Of a stretch of DNA of 64,000 bases, positions 52,371-63,480 are shown piece after piece. The stretch's first letter is position 1, and each line of letters starts with the position of its first letter. Both the position numbers and the translations under genes were made by a program. Source of the stretch: Macrobrachium rosenbergii. Lineage: Eukaryota > Arthropoda > Malacostraca > Decapoda > Palaemonidae. Under the pieces are notes generated by a model. That model saw only the letters and a list, made by a program, of their open reading frames with translations, was not told the origin of the DNA and did no database searches. The stretch spans positions 20,905,622 to 20,969,621 of the forward strand of contig NC_089782.1 in NCBI RefSeq assembly GCF_040412425.1, read 5' to 3'.

Positions 52371-52902
52371 ATTGGTTAACCCTCACTGTCCGGGTTAAAT
52401 ATATATTAAGCATACCCCAGGCCCGGCCAAATTTAAGGATGGCTAATTTTAAAACAAAGAACACATCAATGGAAAGAGGAAGATATGCATTTGCACATGG
52501 TATAAGATAAAAAATTCTAAACAATTTTCTGTACCTTCCTTGGGAAGTTAAAAGTGAATGTTACCAACCGTCCGTGGGGCCTCTTTTGCAAAGGACAGTT
52601 GTAAAAATATGCTAATTTTACCATGTTATAAGTTTTTTCTAATATTTTTTTTTTATCTTATTTTGTAAAATTATAAACGCAGCTCACACAATATCATAAC
52701 AGATAAGAACTAAAATCAGTAACAAATTCTAAGCATATTTATTGTAAAATATTTATGAGATACCTTGGGTTCGGGGGCGGCAGTGCATTCTCCTATGACA
52801 TCTCAAGTCAGACTGATCTCTCTGCATCCTCTACTGAGCTACTAGAGACTGGCCATGTGAGCTGATGGAAGTCAATTATGGCCCATGGAAGTGATTAAAA
52901 CA
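52371..52902. other. LTR element leader region, no frame
   Basis: Contains CCTCACTGTCCGGG and TACCCCAGGCCCGG blocks, then AT-rich sequence. No protein motif was recognised. It may include part of the gag N-terminus in broken frames or an inserted unrelated sequence. Confidence 0.45.
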
Positions 52903-53765
52903 TTCAACAGATTCACCTTCCACCTGCCGAAGTGGTCGACAGAAGGGGCACATTCAGTGCAAATCAAAGTCGAGTCCTCCCTCCTCACGAAAGGACGACC
53001 AACATAAACTTCCTTCCTCACAGCAAAAGGAAGCTAGCAAGACAGTACTGCTGTAAGACATGCAAGAAGAAAGGGCACTCCATGAATTGGTCGGGATGCC
53101 CTACCAAGCAACGGCCAGCTGTCACCAAAACCGGAAACATTCTGGGAGGCTCTGACCTTCCCCTGGGACAGGAGTCTCTGCCTCTGCCCAACTCAGGCTC
53201 ACCTAGGGGCTTTGCATGCCTGGGTTCCTCGTCAGGCACACCTGACCAAACATCTCTGCCAGTGCCACTTGAGCTCTCTGAGTAGTGCCAGTCTCCGTCC
53301 CCCACGGCCTTTGAGCAAATACCAAAATTGAACCCTATGCCTGGTTCTGACTTGGTGTCATTGCCAATGCCAGATCCTGTCACTGATATCCCTTCGGAAG
53401 ATCTGCCCAATCTAACTAAGTTGGTCATCGCCAGTTGTGAGCCTCCAGCACCCGATAATCCTTCTTCCTCACCACGTTTATCCTCAGAAGATGAACCTCT
53501 GGTGTACCTAAATGGTACACCTTCTCCGGTTGATCAGGAACTGCCCTGCCAGGATGCAGAAGCTGTCACCACCCTTGCTTTGGCTGTTGCAGCAGCTGGA
53601 GTAGGGGACCTGCCAGTAGCCTCTAGGGTTGCCCCTGACTTTGCTCTCGACGGCACTCCTGGCCTTTCCCCAGAACTGGTGCCTTCATCACCTCCTAGGA
53701 CTGTCGTAGATAGACCTTGGAGGAATCCGAAGAGGAAGAAAAAGGGGCGGAAGAGATCCATTTAG
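52903..53765 (+). pseudogene. Gag-like ORF with zinc-knuckle motif and in-frame amber codon
   Basis: The frame opens after a TAA at about 52898 and continues to the TAG at 53763-53765. It is interrupted once by a TAG at 53283-53285; the parts before and after are in the same frame. An ATG-less start (GTG/TTG only) suggests the N-terminus is missing or was frameshifted. The first part has CCKTCKKKGHSMNWSGC (about residues 53-69 of the open frame), a variant CX2CX4HX6C zinc knuckle, versus the usual CX2CX4HX4C. The second part is rich in Pro, Ser and acidic residues, has an Ala/Val stretch (TLALAVAAAGVG) and ends in a strongly basic tail, NPKRKKKGRKRSI, as expected for nucleic-acid binding. Gag packages element RNA. 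Whether the amber codon is read through or is a mutation cannot be told from one copy. Confidence 0.7.
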
Positions 53766-53769
53766 CTTT

Positions 53770-54575
53770 CTAGAGCCAAGAGCTCTCCTTAGCACTCGTT
53801 GTCCATTGGGGCACAGTGCCTTTCCATCACAGAGTGATCCTGGCACCTACCCAGAGGAGGTAGCTGGAGTGATCTCTGACTAAGTAAACCATACATAACA
53901 TCCTAGACAAGGTCATGTAAACCAGTAGTAGTAACCTTGTAATTGTAATAGAAAGAATTTTGTTAATAGACTGATGATAAAAAAACATTGTCCACATATC
54001 AGAGCTGTTGAGCTCATGGCGTGCCTGGCACAGTGCCTTATTTATTAGTGTATACCTGGCACCAAAATCCAGAGGAGCTTGCTTGGGTACCTCTCTCATG
54101 AGTTCTACTACCATATAAATCAGGTGCATTGAGTTAGAACTGCCCCTAGCCTCATAAGCCAAAGGACATGTCCTAGCCATTCATACATGGTGTTGCACTC
54201 ATCAACCCTTCAGGTTGCTTATTTTTTAACATGTTTGTGTGTATCATGGCATAAGAACTTTTGTAATTTGTAACAATACTGCATTGTAGTTAGATCACTT
54301 AAATTCGTGCTGCGGCAGTCTGATAATATGTCATGTTAATGATAAGTGCAATTATGAATGTAAAACTTGCTTAGGAAAACATTTTCACTGTCTTTAGGGA
54401 ACTTAAGTTAAGCAAGCTAGTGAAGTTCATAGTGCCATCCTTGATGTTAGGTAGATCACCTTAGTTATCAGCATTGCATGGGCAAGACCCACTCAGGGAG
54501 GGAAGTAACATAACCGAGATGAGCAGCTTGTTTTAGTACAGGTCTTCACACCCAAAAGGGAATGAATGCCTGCTT
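53770..54575. other. LTR element 3' interior, no frame
   Basis: No plus-strand frame. A minus frame of 117 codons (53827-54180) has no motif and is judged incidental. pol would normally lie here but is absent. Confidence 0.6.
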
Positions 54576-54576
54576 A

Positions 54577-54586
54577 AAAGAGGAAG
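54577..54586 (+). promoter_or_regulatory. Polypurine tract
   Basis: AAAAGAGGAAG immediately precedes the 3' LTR start (C then TGTCAC). It is the expected primer for plus-strand DNA synthesis. Confidence 0.7.
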
Positions 54587-54587
54587 C

Positions 54588-55752
54588 TGTCACAAATATA
54601 TGCTGCTCTCATCTCTCTGTCCTCTTAACATAGGGATCAGATTGCAATCCATTTGGGGGGTAGTGCCCCAGTCCCAATGATATGGAAAGCGAAGTGGTAG
54701 TTTTGAACATAGTCTTGAGAAGGGTGAAGTCAGGTAGGAAAATAAAGGGATTCCTTGGAGACTAGGCATACTAGTAGTCGTTCTATATCCTTATCCTAAG
54801 ACCTATAACCCTGTGCTCTCCTTCTTGCTGGTTCTTAATTGCTTTTCCAGTAATGCGGGCGAACCTCGCTTAACTCTCCATTTCCGTGGCCTCAAGGCAT
54901 ATAGACGAACAAACATCCATGAAGGAGCTGATAGAACTCAGTCCCGCATCAGTCACCCTCTAGGGCAGGCCTTTGATCTGATAGGTTCTGAATCTCAGGC
55001 CGTATCACTTTGGCTTGGCACGTTGCCACACTGGTTTTGAGATCACAAGCGGCCTGGCTACAAGCAGCACTCAGTTGTTAAGGAAGACCTATTGGATCAA
55101 CTGGATATTTTGCAATTGTGCCTGATGCAATTTGGAGTTGCCCCTGTAAGCTTCAAATTAGCAATGATGTACCAGTGACTATTCCTCTCACTAAATCTCT
55201 CATTTCTTTTCCTTAGAATTCACCTCCCAAAGTAAAACCCTTGCTGAATACTAGTATGTGTGTTCCCCATGTGAGTTAAGTTTATTAATGACATAATCCT
55301 TTGCTCGGTGACATATTGTTCAGCCTCGCATTCCTGCCGTCCCTCTTGCTTGGAAGACTCCTGCCTTATTGTGGCAGGCTATTCAAAGTGCAACATTTCC
55401 AGAAATCAGTAATTGCAAAGGAGTCTCTAGAGGGAACCCAGATTCCGTTGTGCTATAGATTGTAGCAGTAATGTATTTACTGTAAGTAGAATCAGTATTT
55501 TGTTGTGCTGTTAAGTCTAGCAGTAACTTCCTCTATTGAGATCTAAATCAGTATTCTTATGATTGAATTGCTTATGTTGTGTGCAATAAAGTAGTATCTT
55601 GTATTGATCAAAACTTTCAATTGGCGACCTACCATTATTTTTATATGTAATTTTGTATAATTTATGTATTATTTGGTATTTACGGATGTCCATAGTGAGT
55701 GCAATTCTAGTAATTATCTAATTAACGTAATTAATTGTGGTCAACCGTAAAA
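54588..55752 (+). repeat. 3' LTR
   Basis: About 1165 bp, collinear with the 5' LTR except for a deletion of about 95-100 bp after GGTGACATA at about 55313. AATAAA at 55585-55590 matches the 5' copy. Confidence 0.88.
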
Positions 55753-55814
55753 ATATATATGTATATGTATGTGTAATACATTCATTCATACATATATATA
55801 TGTGTGTGTGTAGT

Positions 55815-56248
55815 CGGACAATTAGCCGACAGACAATTGACCGACAGACAGTTAGCCGACAGACAATTGGCCGACAGGACAATTTTGGTCGATAAGACAA
55901 TTGACCGACAGACAGTTAGCCGACAGACAGTTAGCCGATAATGCGTACATTAAATTTATTAAAAAAAAAAACATCCAAATGAAAGGAAAAAATTAAAAGC
56001 TAAAAACATAATATTCATGGTTACTATACTATACTAAACTACTTATTTTTTGAAATCATTATACTAAACTACTTATTATTAAGATTGTTATTCTAAACCA
56101 ATTATTCCTGATATCGTTATGCAAACAACTACTTTTGAAATCGTTATGCTAAACCACCTATTTTCAAATGCTTCTCCAGACCAAACTTTCATCTTGTTTT
56201 ACTAAATTCTATTTTCCAAGCCCTTCAGTATCAGTCATGGAGTTCATC
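55815..56248. repeat. MULE left terminal inverted repeat
   Basis: The outer GACAATT(A/G)GCCGAC units run from 55815 to about 55950. Units with TATACTAAACTACTTATT-type sequence run from about 56026 to 56168. The arm ends near ATGGAGTTCATC (56237-56248), which mirrors the transposase start codon region of the right arm. Confidence 0.9.
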
Positions 56249-56249
56249 T

Positions 56250-56405
56250 TTAAAAAAGGATCTAAAAAAAAAGGTTATTATATTCACGCTTTATTAAAAA
56301 AATTAAAACTTACATAAAAGACTTCATGTACAAAAGATTTATATAAAAAAAGAATTAAAAGATCAAAATAAAAGGGAACAAATTAAAAGATAAAAACATA
56401 ATATT
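56250..56405. repeat. Internal partial copy of MULE TIR sequence
   Basis: AAATTAAAAGATAAAAACAT and AATATTCAT at about 56371-56404 repeat AAATTAAAAGCTAAAAACAT and AATATTCATGG at about 55989-56015 of the left arm. The A-rich lead-in is also similar. A segment of the left arm therefore appears duplicated inward. Confidence 0.7.
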
Positions 56406-56559
56406 CATCTAAAAATTTAGAAAAAACTATTTAACTGATAAAATTGTGTGCACAAGCTCTAAAAATTGCAAACCATCTTCGACGTCAAGTAGTTGAGTAC
56501 AAGTTTTTTCAGTCTCTTTCCTTAACACGAATGTATTTTTTGTTTTCCCTTGAAACATC

Positions 56560-57734
56560 AGCTCCTGAAAAATGCCTGTTCTATTAGAATTTCTGTGCTT
56601 GATTGTTCAATCCTGAGCTTTTGAATTAATTTTGATAAGTTAGGGTGATGGATATTTACTTCTTACTGAAGGCGTGGTGCCAATTCTTCCAGCGAGTTGT
56701 TGGTTTTCGGCAGATCGTTCAGCGCTCTGTTGTGACACGACCATAACAAAATGTCGAATAAAGGTCGATTCCTAACCATGTACACACAAAATAAGACAAG
56801 AAATCTTCCAAAATTTCATCAGTTTGTGCATCTAAAGAATTAATAAATTGTTCAAACAAAAAGGTACATCATCAGGTGGCATGAAAATAGTGCTTGTAGC
56901 TGTTTTACAATAAATGCATTTTTCGGCAGTTGTACCACGATTGTAAACCCATAGTCTGTATCTTGCGCCACAACACTGATTTCCCAAAGTGAAAAAACAG
57001 CCATAAATAGAAACGTGTGAGGAAAATTGCGTTTAATGGAGTTTATAGCTGCTTTTTCAAAGTCTACTGTAATTGATGTCACATTTACATTTCTTCCTTC
57101 TTTTAATGAAGTTAAATATTAAATCATAATCCGCTTCAGATTTACTCGTTTGTCACGCAATAAAGTAGCGGCACTGTTTTATTTTTCGTAATTAGCGCAT
57201 GGATCGAGTATAGCTGCTTGCCCAAAAGGTGCAGAGTCAAAAGTCCTGTCGCAGAACCACTCACTTTTCTTTGATAAGATTTCCAGATTTTTTCAAAGTT
57301 CCGAAAAAGAAACCTCATTTTCAAAGAGTAAAAATTATCACCTCGGAGTCTTATATAGCTCATCTTCTTTAAGACTGGGTCTCTCTTCCGTCGCACTGTA
57401 CGTTTGAGATTGTCCTTTTTGCAAAAAGCTCCAGCAATGGTCACTGGGATATCTGGTTGCACTATCAATAATAGAGCTCGGCATTTCAGATCGGCCAAAA
57501 TAAGCTTTATTTCTTCTTAACATTTAAAGATCGATTTTCAATAGGAGTTGGTGGATGGGAGTGTTCAGAAGGCGTTCTGCTAATTACTTTGTCGATCGTA
57601 GTCAATCTTGCATTGCAGTTATTACGATTAGTACATCTCCAATACGTTTTTGATTCTTCTGGTTCTATCAATAATGTAGGCGTATCCTCGAAAAAAGAAG
57701 TTTTTCGCCCTCGTTCCGTTTTGATGAACTCCAT
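56560..57734 (-). pseudogene. FLYWCH-type MULE transposase relic
   Basis: Minus-strand motifs in order. First, frame 57507-57734 starts MEFIKTERGRKTSFF and contains YWRC-(6)-C ... SEHSH, a FLYWCH zinc finger with Cys-Cys-His-His ligands visible, binding DNA. Second, LKRTVRRKRD (about 57425-57375) is the basic linker of FLYWCH-MULE proteins. Third, CDRTFDSAP (about 57255-57226) is the CDGTF-type box with the first catalytic Asp, shifting frame into QLYSIHALI (about 57222-57190). Fourth, TSITVDFEKAAINSIKRNFP (about 57085-57020) is the VMTDFE-AA--A-K--FP box with the second Asp. Fifth, RPLFDILLWSC and TNNSLEE (about 56780-56690), the RTNN-IEGWH region, are followed by HPNLSKLIQKL-IEQ. At least three frame changes and a damaged FFH helper box make it inactive. 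In active copies the enzyme cuts at the TIRs. Confidence 0.85.
57507..57734 (-). CDS. FLYWCH zinc-finger N-terminus of the transposase (fragment)
   Basis: A 75-residue open frame from ATG at 57734, inside the right TIR. The finger spans roughly residues 8-62: GRKTSFF, a hydrophobic TLLIEPEES, KTYWRC (W-x-C), N-RNNCNARL and SEHSH. It then ends in a Lys-rich tail before the frameshift. FLYWCH fingers occur in many MULE transposases and derived host genes, so a domesticated form would look the same but would need transcription evidence. Confidence 0.75.
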   Translation of the reverse strand: MEFIKTERGRKTSFFEDTPTLLIEPEESKTYWRCTNRNNCNARLTTIDKVISRTPSEHSHPPTPIENRSLNVKKK

Positions 57735-58172
57735 GACTGATACTGAAGGGCTTGGAAAATAAAACTTAGTAAAAACAAGATGAAAGTTTGGTCTGGAAAA
57801 GCATTTGAAAATAAGTGGTTTAGCATAACGATCTCAAAAGTAGTTGTTTAGCATAACGATATCAGCAATAATTGGTTTAGAATAACAATCTTAACAATAA
57901 GTAGTTTAGTATAATGATTTCAAAAACAAGTAGTTTAGTATAGTATAGTAACCATGAATATTTTGTTTAGCTTTGAATTTTTCCTTTCATTTGATGTTTT
58001 TTTTTTTTAATAAAATTTAATGTACGCATTTATCGACCAATTGTCCTGTCGGCCAATTGTCTGTTCGGCTAACTGTCTGTCGGCTAATTGTCTTATCGAC
58101 CACCCGTCCTGTCGGCCAATTGTCTGTCGGCTAACTGTCTGTCGGTCAAATTGTCTGTCGGCCAATTGTCCG
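57723..58172. repeat. MULE right terminal inverted repeat
   Basis: The reverse complement of the left arm. The inner array is at about 57815-57955 and the outer array at about 58030-58172. The transposase ATG (57732-57734 on the minus strand) lies inside this arm, so promoter and start codon are within the repeat. Confidence 0.9.
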
Positions 58173-58204
58173 CACACGGTGCGTGCGCGTGTGTATGTAT
58201 GTGT

Positions 58205-58262
58205 GTGGTTTCCTGTTCTAAGAAAGTTCCTGGGATGAATTCCTGGCACTGTACCTTTTTCT
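58205..58262 (-). repeat. Microsatellite-linked dispersed repeat, copy 2
   Basis: The same unit as at 49133-49222 in opposite orientation: GTTTCCTGTTCTAAGAAAGT then CCTGGGATGAATTCC-TGGCACTGT, flanked by TG-rich DNA on one side and a (TA)n array on the other. On the strand of copy 1 it reads in the same orientation relative to its CA run. Confidence 0.8.
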
Positions 58263-58266
58263 TGTT

Positions 58267-58268
<2 letters not shown>

Positions 58269-58355
<87 letters not shown>
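58269..58355. repeat. (TA)n microsatellite
   Basis: About 43 uninterrupted TA units. Confidence 0.97.
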
Positions 58356-58357
<2 letters not shown>

Positions 58358-58359
58358 TA

Positions 58360-60075
<1,716 letters not shown>

Positions 60076-60085
60076 ATATTTATTA

Positions 60086-60254
<169 letters not shown>

Positions 60255-60439
60255 AGTTGGCTTCAGGTTAAACAAGTTATTGCTACTCTATACGTAAACT
60301 AAAGAAGACTGCCACAATGGACCATCGAACCCATACACACATTGTGTCATTCACCTCATTGTCTTGCAAGTACTCTTGTGTCTATTGGTTATTAAGGCCC
60401 TCTAGGTCGCTCAGCCCCCATTCTAACACTTTCTAAATA

Positions 60440-60985
60440 TGTACTCATTTATCTAACCTTACGTCCTCCATTTATTCCACCTAAGTCAACCATCTCAAAA
60501 TACTCTTGTACATTCTTTCCCATAAGCCAAGATTTTGTGTGATTTCTGATTATGCGCCCCCGTCATTTCTAAAGCCAGTTATACCACACAAACAGGTCGT
60601 CTCAAAAGATCATCGTTTTTTTTTTTTTTCATTCGTATTCAGTATCCACACCCAACTATCATAGGGGAGTGATGCCGGAACGACCCCCCTGTGGCTTTCA
60701 TGGACATTCCAAGTCTATTCATAATCTATTACTACCTTCCTTTCTTCAGCTAATCTGCGGATCACCTCTTTTCTCATCATACCTGTTCTTTTGTAATTAC
60801 TCCATATTAACATTCATTGCACCATCTTCCTGGTTCTTATTCTTGTTTACATTTACTCGTAACCTTCTCTTCTTAAGGATGCTTTCATACGTTTTCACGA
60901 GTTTCTGCTCTTTCTCTTCACTGTTTGCGAACAGTATTGTATCATATCCAACCATGTGTCATTTTGCGTTCCATGCAAAACTCAT
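60440..60985 (-). mobile_element. LINE family A relic 7: RT palm end and C-terminus
   Basis: On the minus strand GYDTILFANSEEKEQKL (about 60948-60900) corresponds to FADDTVLFANSEEKLQKL, with AD-D changed to Y-D. It continues KTYESILKKRRLRVNVNKN (about 60897-60840). Then MYKSILRWLT (about 60513-60486) matches VLRWFGHVERM. The region between is a shortened thumb. The copy begins within the RT, so it is 5'-truncated, which is the usual LINE insertion outcome. Confidence 0.82.
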
Positions 60986-61359
60986 TTTGTTATTGTACGA
61001 ATGTGTAATTCGGAAGTGTTAGGAGGGATGAGTGGAGGCAAACCCGGAAAGGATTGATAGATGAGAGAAAGAGGTACTGGTAAGGGCCTCAGTAACTTGG
61101 AAGGGAGAGAATGTGCGAAAGATAGAGGTGAATGATGCAGTGTGTGTAGAGCTGTCCGGTTTACTGCTGTTGAGCCTTCTTTGTTCGTGTATGAGGCAGC
61201 TAATGATATGGAAGATTTCTGATTCAGCAGATGTGGCAGTGACATGTTTTCTCTGGTGCTACTTCCTGTTATGGGAAACATACCATCGTACATATTCATA
61301 AGCATACATTCATACATATATATAACATATATAAATATATATATGTATATTATGTATAT

Positions 61360-61430
61360 ATAGAAAGACACACACACACACACACATATAAAGAGTATAT
61401 ATATATATATATGTATATACATATATATAT

Positions 61431-61487
<57 letters not shown>

Positions 61488-61493
61488 CATACA
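61360..61493. repeat. (CA)n and (TA)n runs inside the LINE copy
   Basis: A CA run of about 10 units (61367-61387) and a TA run of about 95 bp with TATG/TAGA variants (61396-61493) lie between the 5' piece and the endonuclease. Confidence 0.9.
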
Positions 61494-61590
61494 TATTATA
61501 CCATGTGTGCATCCAAGCATTTTATTTGTAAGACTGAGTTTGATGGAAGAAAAGTTGTAGTAATGGGTATATATGTTCCATTTATGTATG

Positions 61591-61592
<2 letters not shown>

Positions 61593-61645
<53 letters not shown>

Positions 61646-61660
61646 ATGTGTGTGTGTATG
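61593..61660. repeat. (TA)n(TG)n with TATG variants
   Basis: A second TA/TG block with a TATG-rich tail to about 61700, within the same LINE copy. Confidence 0.9.
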
Positions 61661-61797
61661 TAAGTATGTATGTATGCATGTATGTTTATGTATGTGTGCA
61701 TTCTAGCATGTTATTGTTGAGTATATCAGGATAAAAAGTTGTACTATTGAGGGTTTATGGTCCAGGAATGTAAAGAATGAATAAGTAGAGTGACAGG

Positions 61798-62106
61798 ATG
61801 CTTTGGAAGAAACTGAATTTGTGCCTGGCTGGGTTCGGAGAATATGAGATGTTGGTTGTGGTAAGTGGCTTAATTGGAAAGGTATGTGATGGAGAAAGAG
61901 AGAGCATTGTTGGTAGGCATGGAATTCCTGAAGGAAATGAGAAGAGAGAGATTCTTTTGGAAATATGTTTGAAGAAAGGCTTGATCGTTGGAAGTAAAAG
62001 GTTTCCAAAAACGAAAATTGGCAAGTATATCTGGGAAATGGAAAACATGATGGAAAGTGTTTACCAGATCACAGTTGACAGAAGAGGAAGTTTATGGATA
62101 AAATGA
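61798..62106 (+). pseudogene. Apurinic-type endonuclease domain fragment (LINE)
   Basis: A 103-codon frame that opens at an internal ATG. It reads KLNLCLAGFGEYEMLVV, then IVGRHGIPEGNEKREILLEI, matching the G-YG-PG-NENG-RL-E segment of APE-type LINE endonucleases. CLKKGLIVGSKRFPKTKIGKYIW is the G-VVGNT-FKKK-I-KYTW segment. The upstream half, with the N-terminal catalytic residues, and the final (S)DH box are missing or out of frame. In active LINEs this domain nicks target DNA. Confidence 0.8.
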
Positions 62107-63480
62107 TGGGGAGAGGAGTGGGGGAGGTTTAAGACACTAAGTTAGAATAAGTAAATTATAAAAATATAAGGTTTGTGGTGGGATCATATGCGAACGAGTA
62201 GGGTTTTCTGGATATCAGAGGTATGAAGAGGGAATAAAAACATTCGCAAGATAAGGGAATGAGAGGTTTAGTAAAAAATAAGAAATTATTTGAGGTGCTG
62301 CTGTATGACAGAAATGATTTAGTACAGGTGTGAGGGTGTTGGTGGATTGGTAGTCAAAAATGAGGTGAGAGAGAAGGAGGCAAATAAGAGGAATAGAATG
62401 TGTAGAAGATGAGAAAAATTTTTTTTTTCAGTAAGTTCTACAAGAAAACAAATACTGAGAGAATAGTTAAAGGACAAAATGGAGCTCAGGTAAAAGATAC
62501 AAATGTGGAGGTTCTGTATGAAGTGACTGTTCTCCGGACATATGGAGTGAGTACTGCAAAGGTTTTTTGAATGTGTGCGAGAGATAAAAGGGAGAACTGA
62601 ATGATTCAAGATCTAGTGTTAGTTCGAAAGTGTTGCCTAAGTTACTGTCAAGGCTGTAAGGAGGACAGTTAAGAGGCTGAAGAGTGGAAGAAAACCAGGA
62701 ATCAGTTGGGTTACTGTAGAAATGCTTCTGGACAGCAGTGATAGTGTGGTTAAGAGGCTGAGTAGGGTGTGAAAGGTAAGTTGAATGAGCTAAAGATTCT
62801 GAAGAAGTGACAGGAATTATTGTTTCATTTTACAGAATTAAAGGTGATATAGGATTTTGTAATTTAAAGTACCAGGAAGGTTTTGCCAGGATTTCATTGG
62901 AGAAATTAAGACAGCTGACAGAAGGATTGATAGGGGAAGAACAGTGTACCTGTTATTAAAAAGTCATGAGTAAGGTAAAAAAAAATGCTGTATGTGACAA
63001 AGCTAGACCTACAAAAACCTTATGACAGAATATGTATGGGAGCGATTTCAAGGGAGCTAGTGGTGCACGGTTTCGACGATAAGTCACTGTGACTAAAAGT
63101 TTTCATGTTGGAAACAAAGTAATTTTAGGACTGGAGATAGGAGAGCTACTAGTTTGGTGCTTTCTAATATTTTTCTTATTTCTGATTATGTGTTGATTTC
63201 CATCATACTCAGACAGGCTAATTTGAATGAAAGCCTATTTGAAAAGCAGTGAGACATCAAGGAAAAGATATTAGATGTAGGTGCAACATTGTGGGATAAG
63301 AAAATAAGTTGTAAATGGGTAGTGAAATTGGTACTGCTGGGGAAAAGTGAAGAGAAAATGCAAAAACTAGTGAATGACTTTGAAAGTGTTTGCAAGGAGA
63401 GAAAGTTAAAGAAAAATGTAAGAAATTTAATGATATAAGCATAAATGGAACCTGGGAAGCTGGAGCAATGATATAGCAAA

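Larger units (their letters stand above)
51084..55752 (+). mobile_element. Complete LTR retrotransposon without pol (about 4.67 kb)
   Basis: Two direct repeats of about 1.2 kb bound a 2.2-kb interior. The left begins TGTCACAAATATATGCTGCT at 51084 and the right begins identically at 54588. Both end ..CAACCGTAAAA, at 52349 and 55752. Immediately after the left repeat is TGGCGAACTTGCCAACGATC (52351), which fits a tRNA-primed primer-binding site because it starts TGG, complementary to a tRNA CCA end. Immediately before the right repeat is the purine tract AAAAGAGGAAG (54577-54586). Short TA sequence flanks both ends, consistent with a target-site duplication inside a TA tract, though TA repetition prevents proof. 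The only coding capacity found is the gag-like frame 52903-53765. No protease, reverse transcriptase, RNase H or integrase motif was seen. This is the form called a gag-only (TR-GAG) or LARD-type element. Confidence 0.88.
55815..58172 (-). mobile_element. Mutator-like (MULE) DNA transposon with long compound TIRs
   Basis: A 2358-bp element starts CGGACAATTAGCCGACAGAC and ends with the reverse complement of a near-identical sequence. The terminal inverted repeats are 55815-56248 and 57723-58172 (about 434 and 450 bp). Each contains two tandem arrays. The outer array of 14-16-bp units is based on GACAATTGGCCGACA, with about 8 units on the left and 9 on the right. The inner array of about 35-bp units contains (A)TCGTTATGCTAAAC. 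The unit-number difference accounts for the arm-length difference. The interior codes on the minus strand for a broken FLYWCH/MULE transposase. No clear 9-bp target duplication was found, perhaps because the flanks are TG/CA-rich. Confidence 0.9.
61030..63480 (+). mobile_element. LINE family A relic 8: endonuclease plus RT in order
   Basis: The longest copy, about 2.45 kb on the plus strand. 61065-61265 is the 5' segment shared with 36.86-37.09 kb. 61320-61660 holds TA/TG arrays. The endonuclease-domain frame follows at 61798-62106. A pre-RT region with IVKGQNGAQVKDTNVEVL is at about 62460-62520. LTEGLIGEEQC (62914-62946) starts the RT, and LDLQKPYDRI (about 63003-63032), the DLEKAYDR box with Asp present, follows. 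KWVVKLVLLGKSEEKMQKLV (about 63313-63370) occupies the place of LFADDTVLLGKSEEKLQ, so both catalytic Asp of the second box are lost. FESVCKERKLKKNV ends the visible copy. The 3' thumb and C-terminus are absent; sequence after 63480 is unrelated. Confidence 0.87.

Noticed and set aside
53018..53428. 136-codon minus frame across the gag-like ORF
   Set aside because: It is an antisense shadow; the plus strand has the zinc knuckle and basic tail.
60669..61022. 117-codon plus-strand frame with hydrophobic stretches
   Set aside because: It is the antisense shadow of LINE relic 7; the minus strand carries SEEKEQKLV and related motifs.
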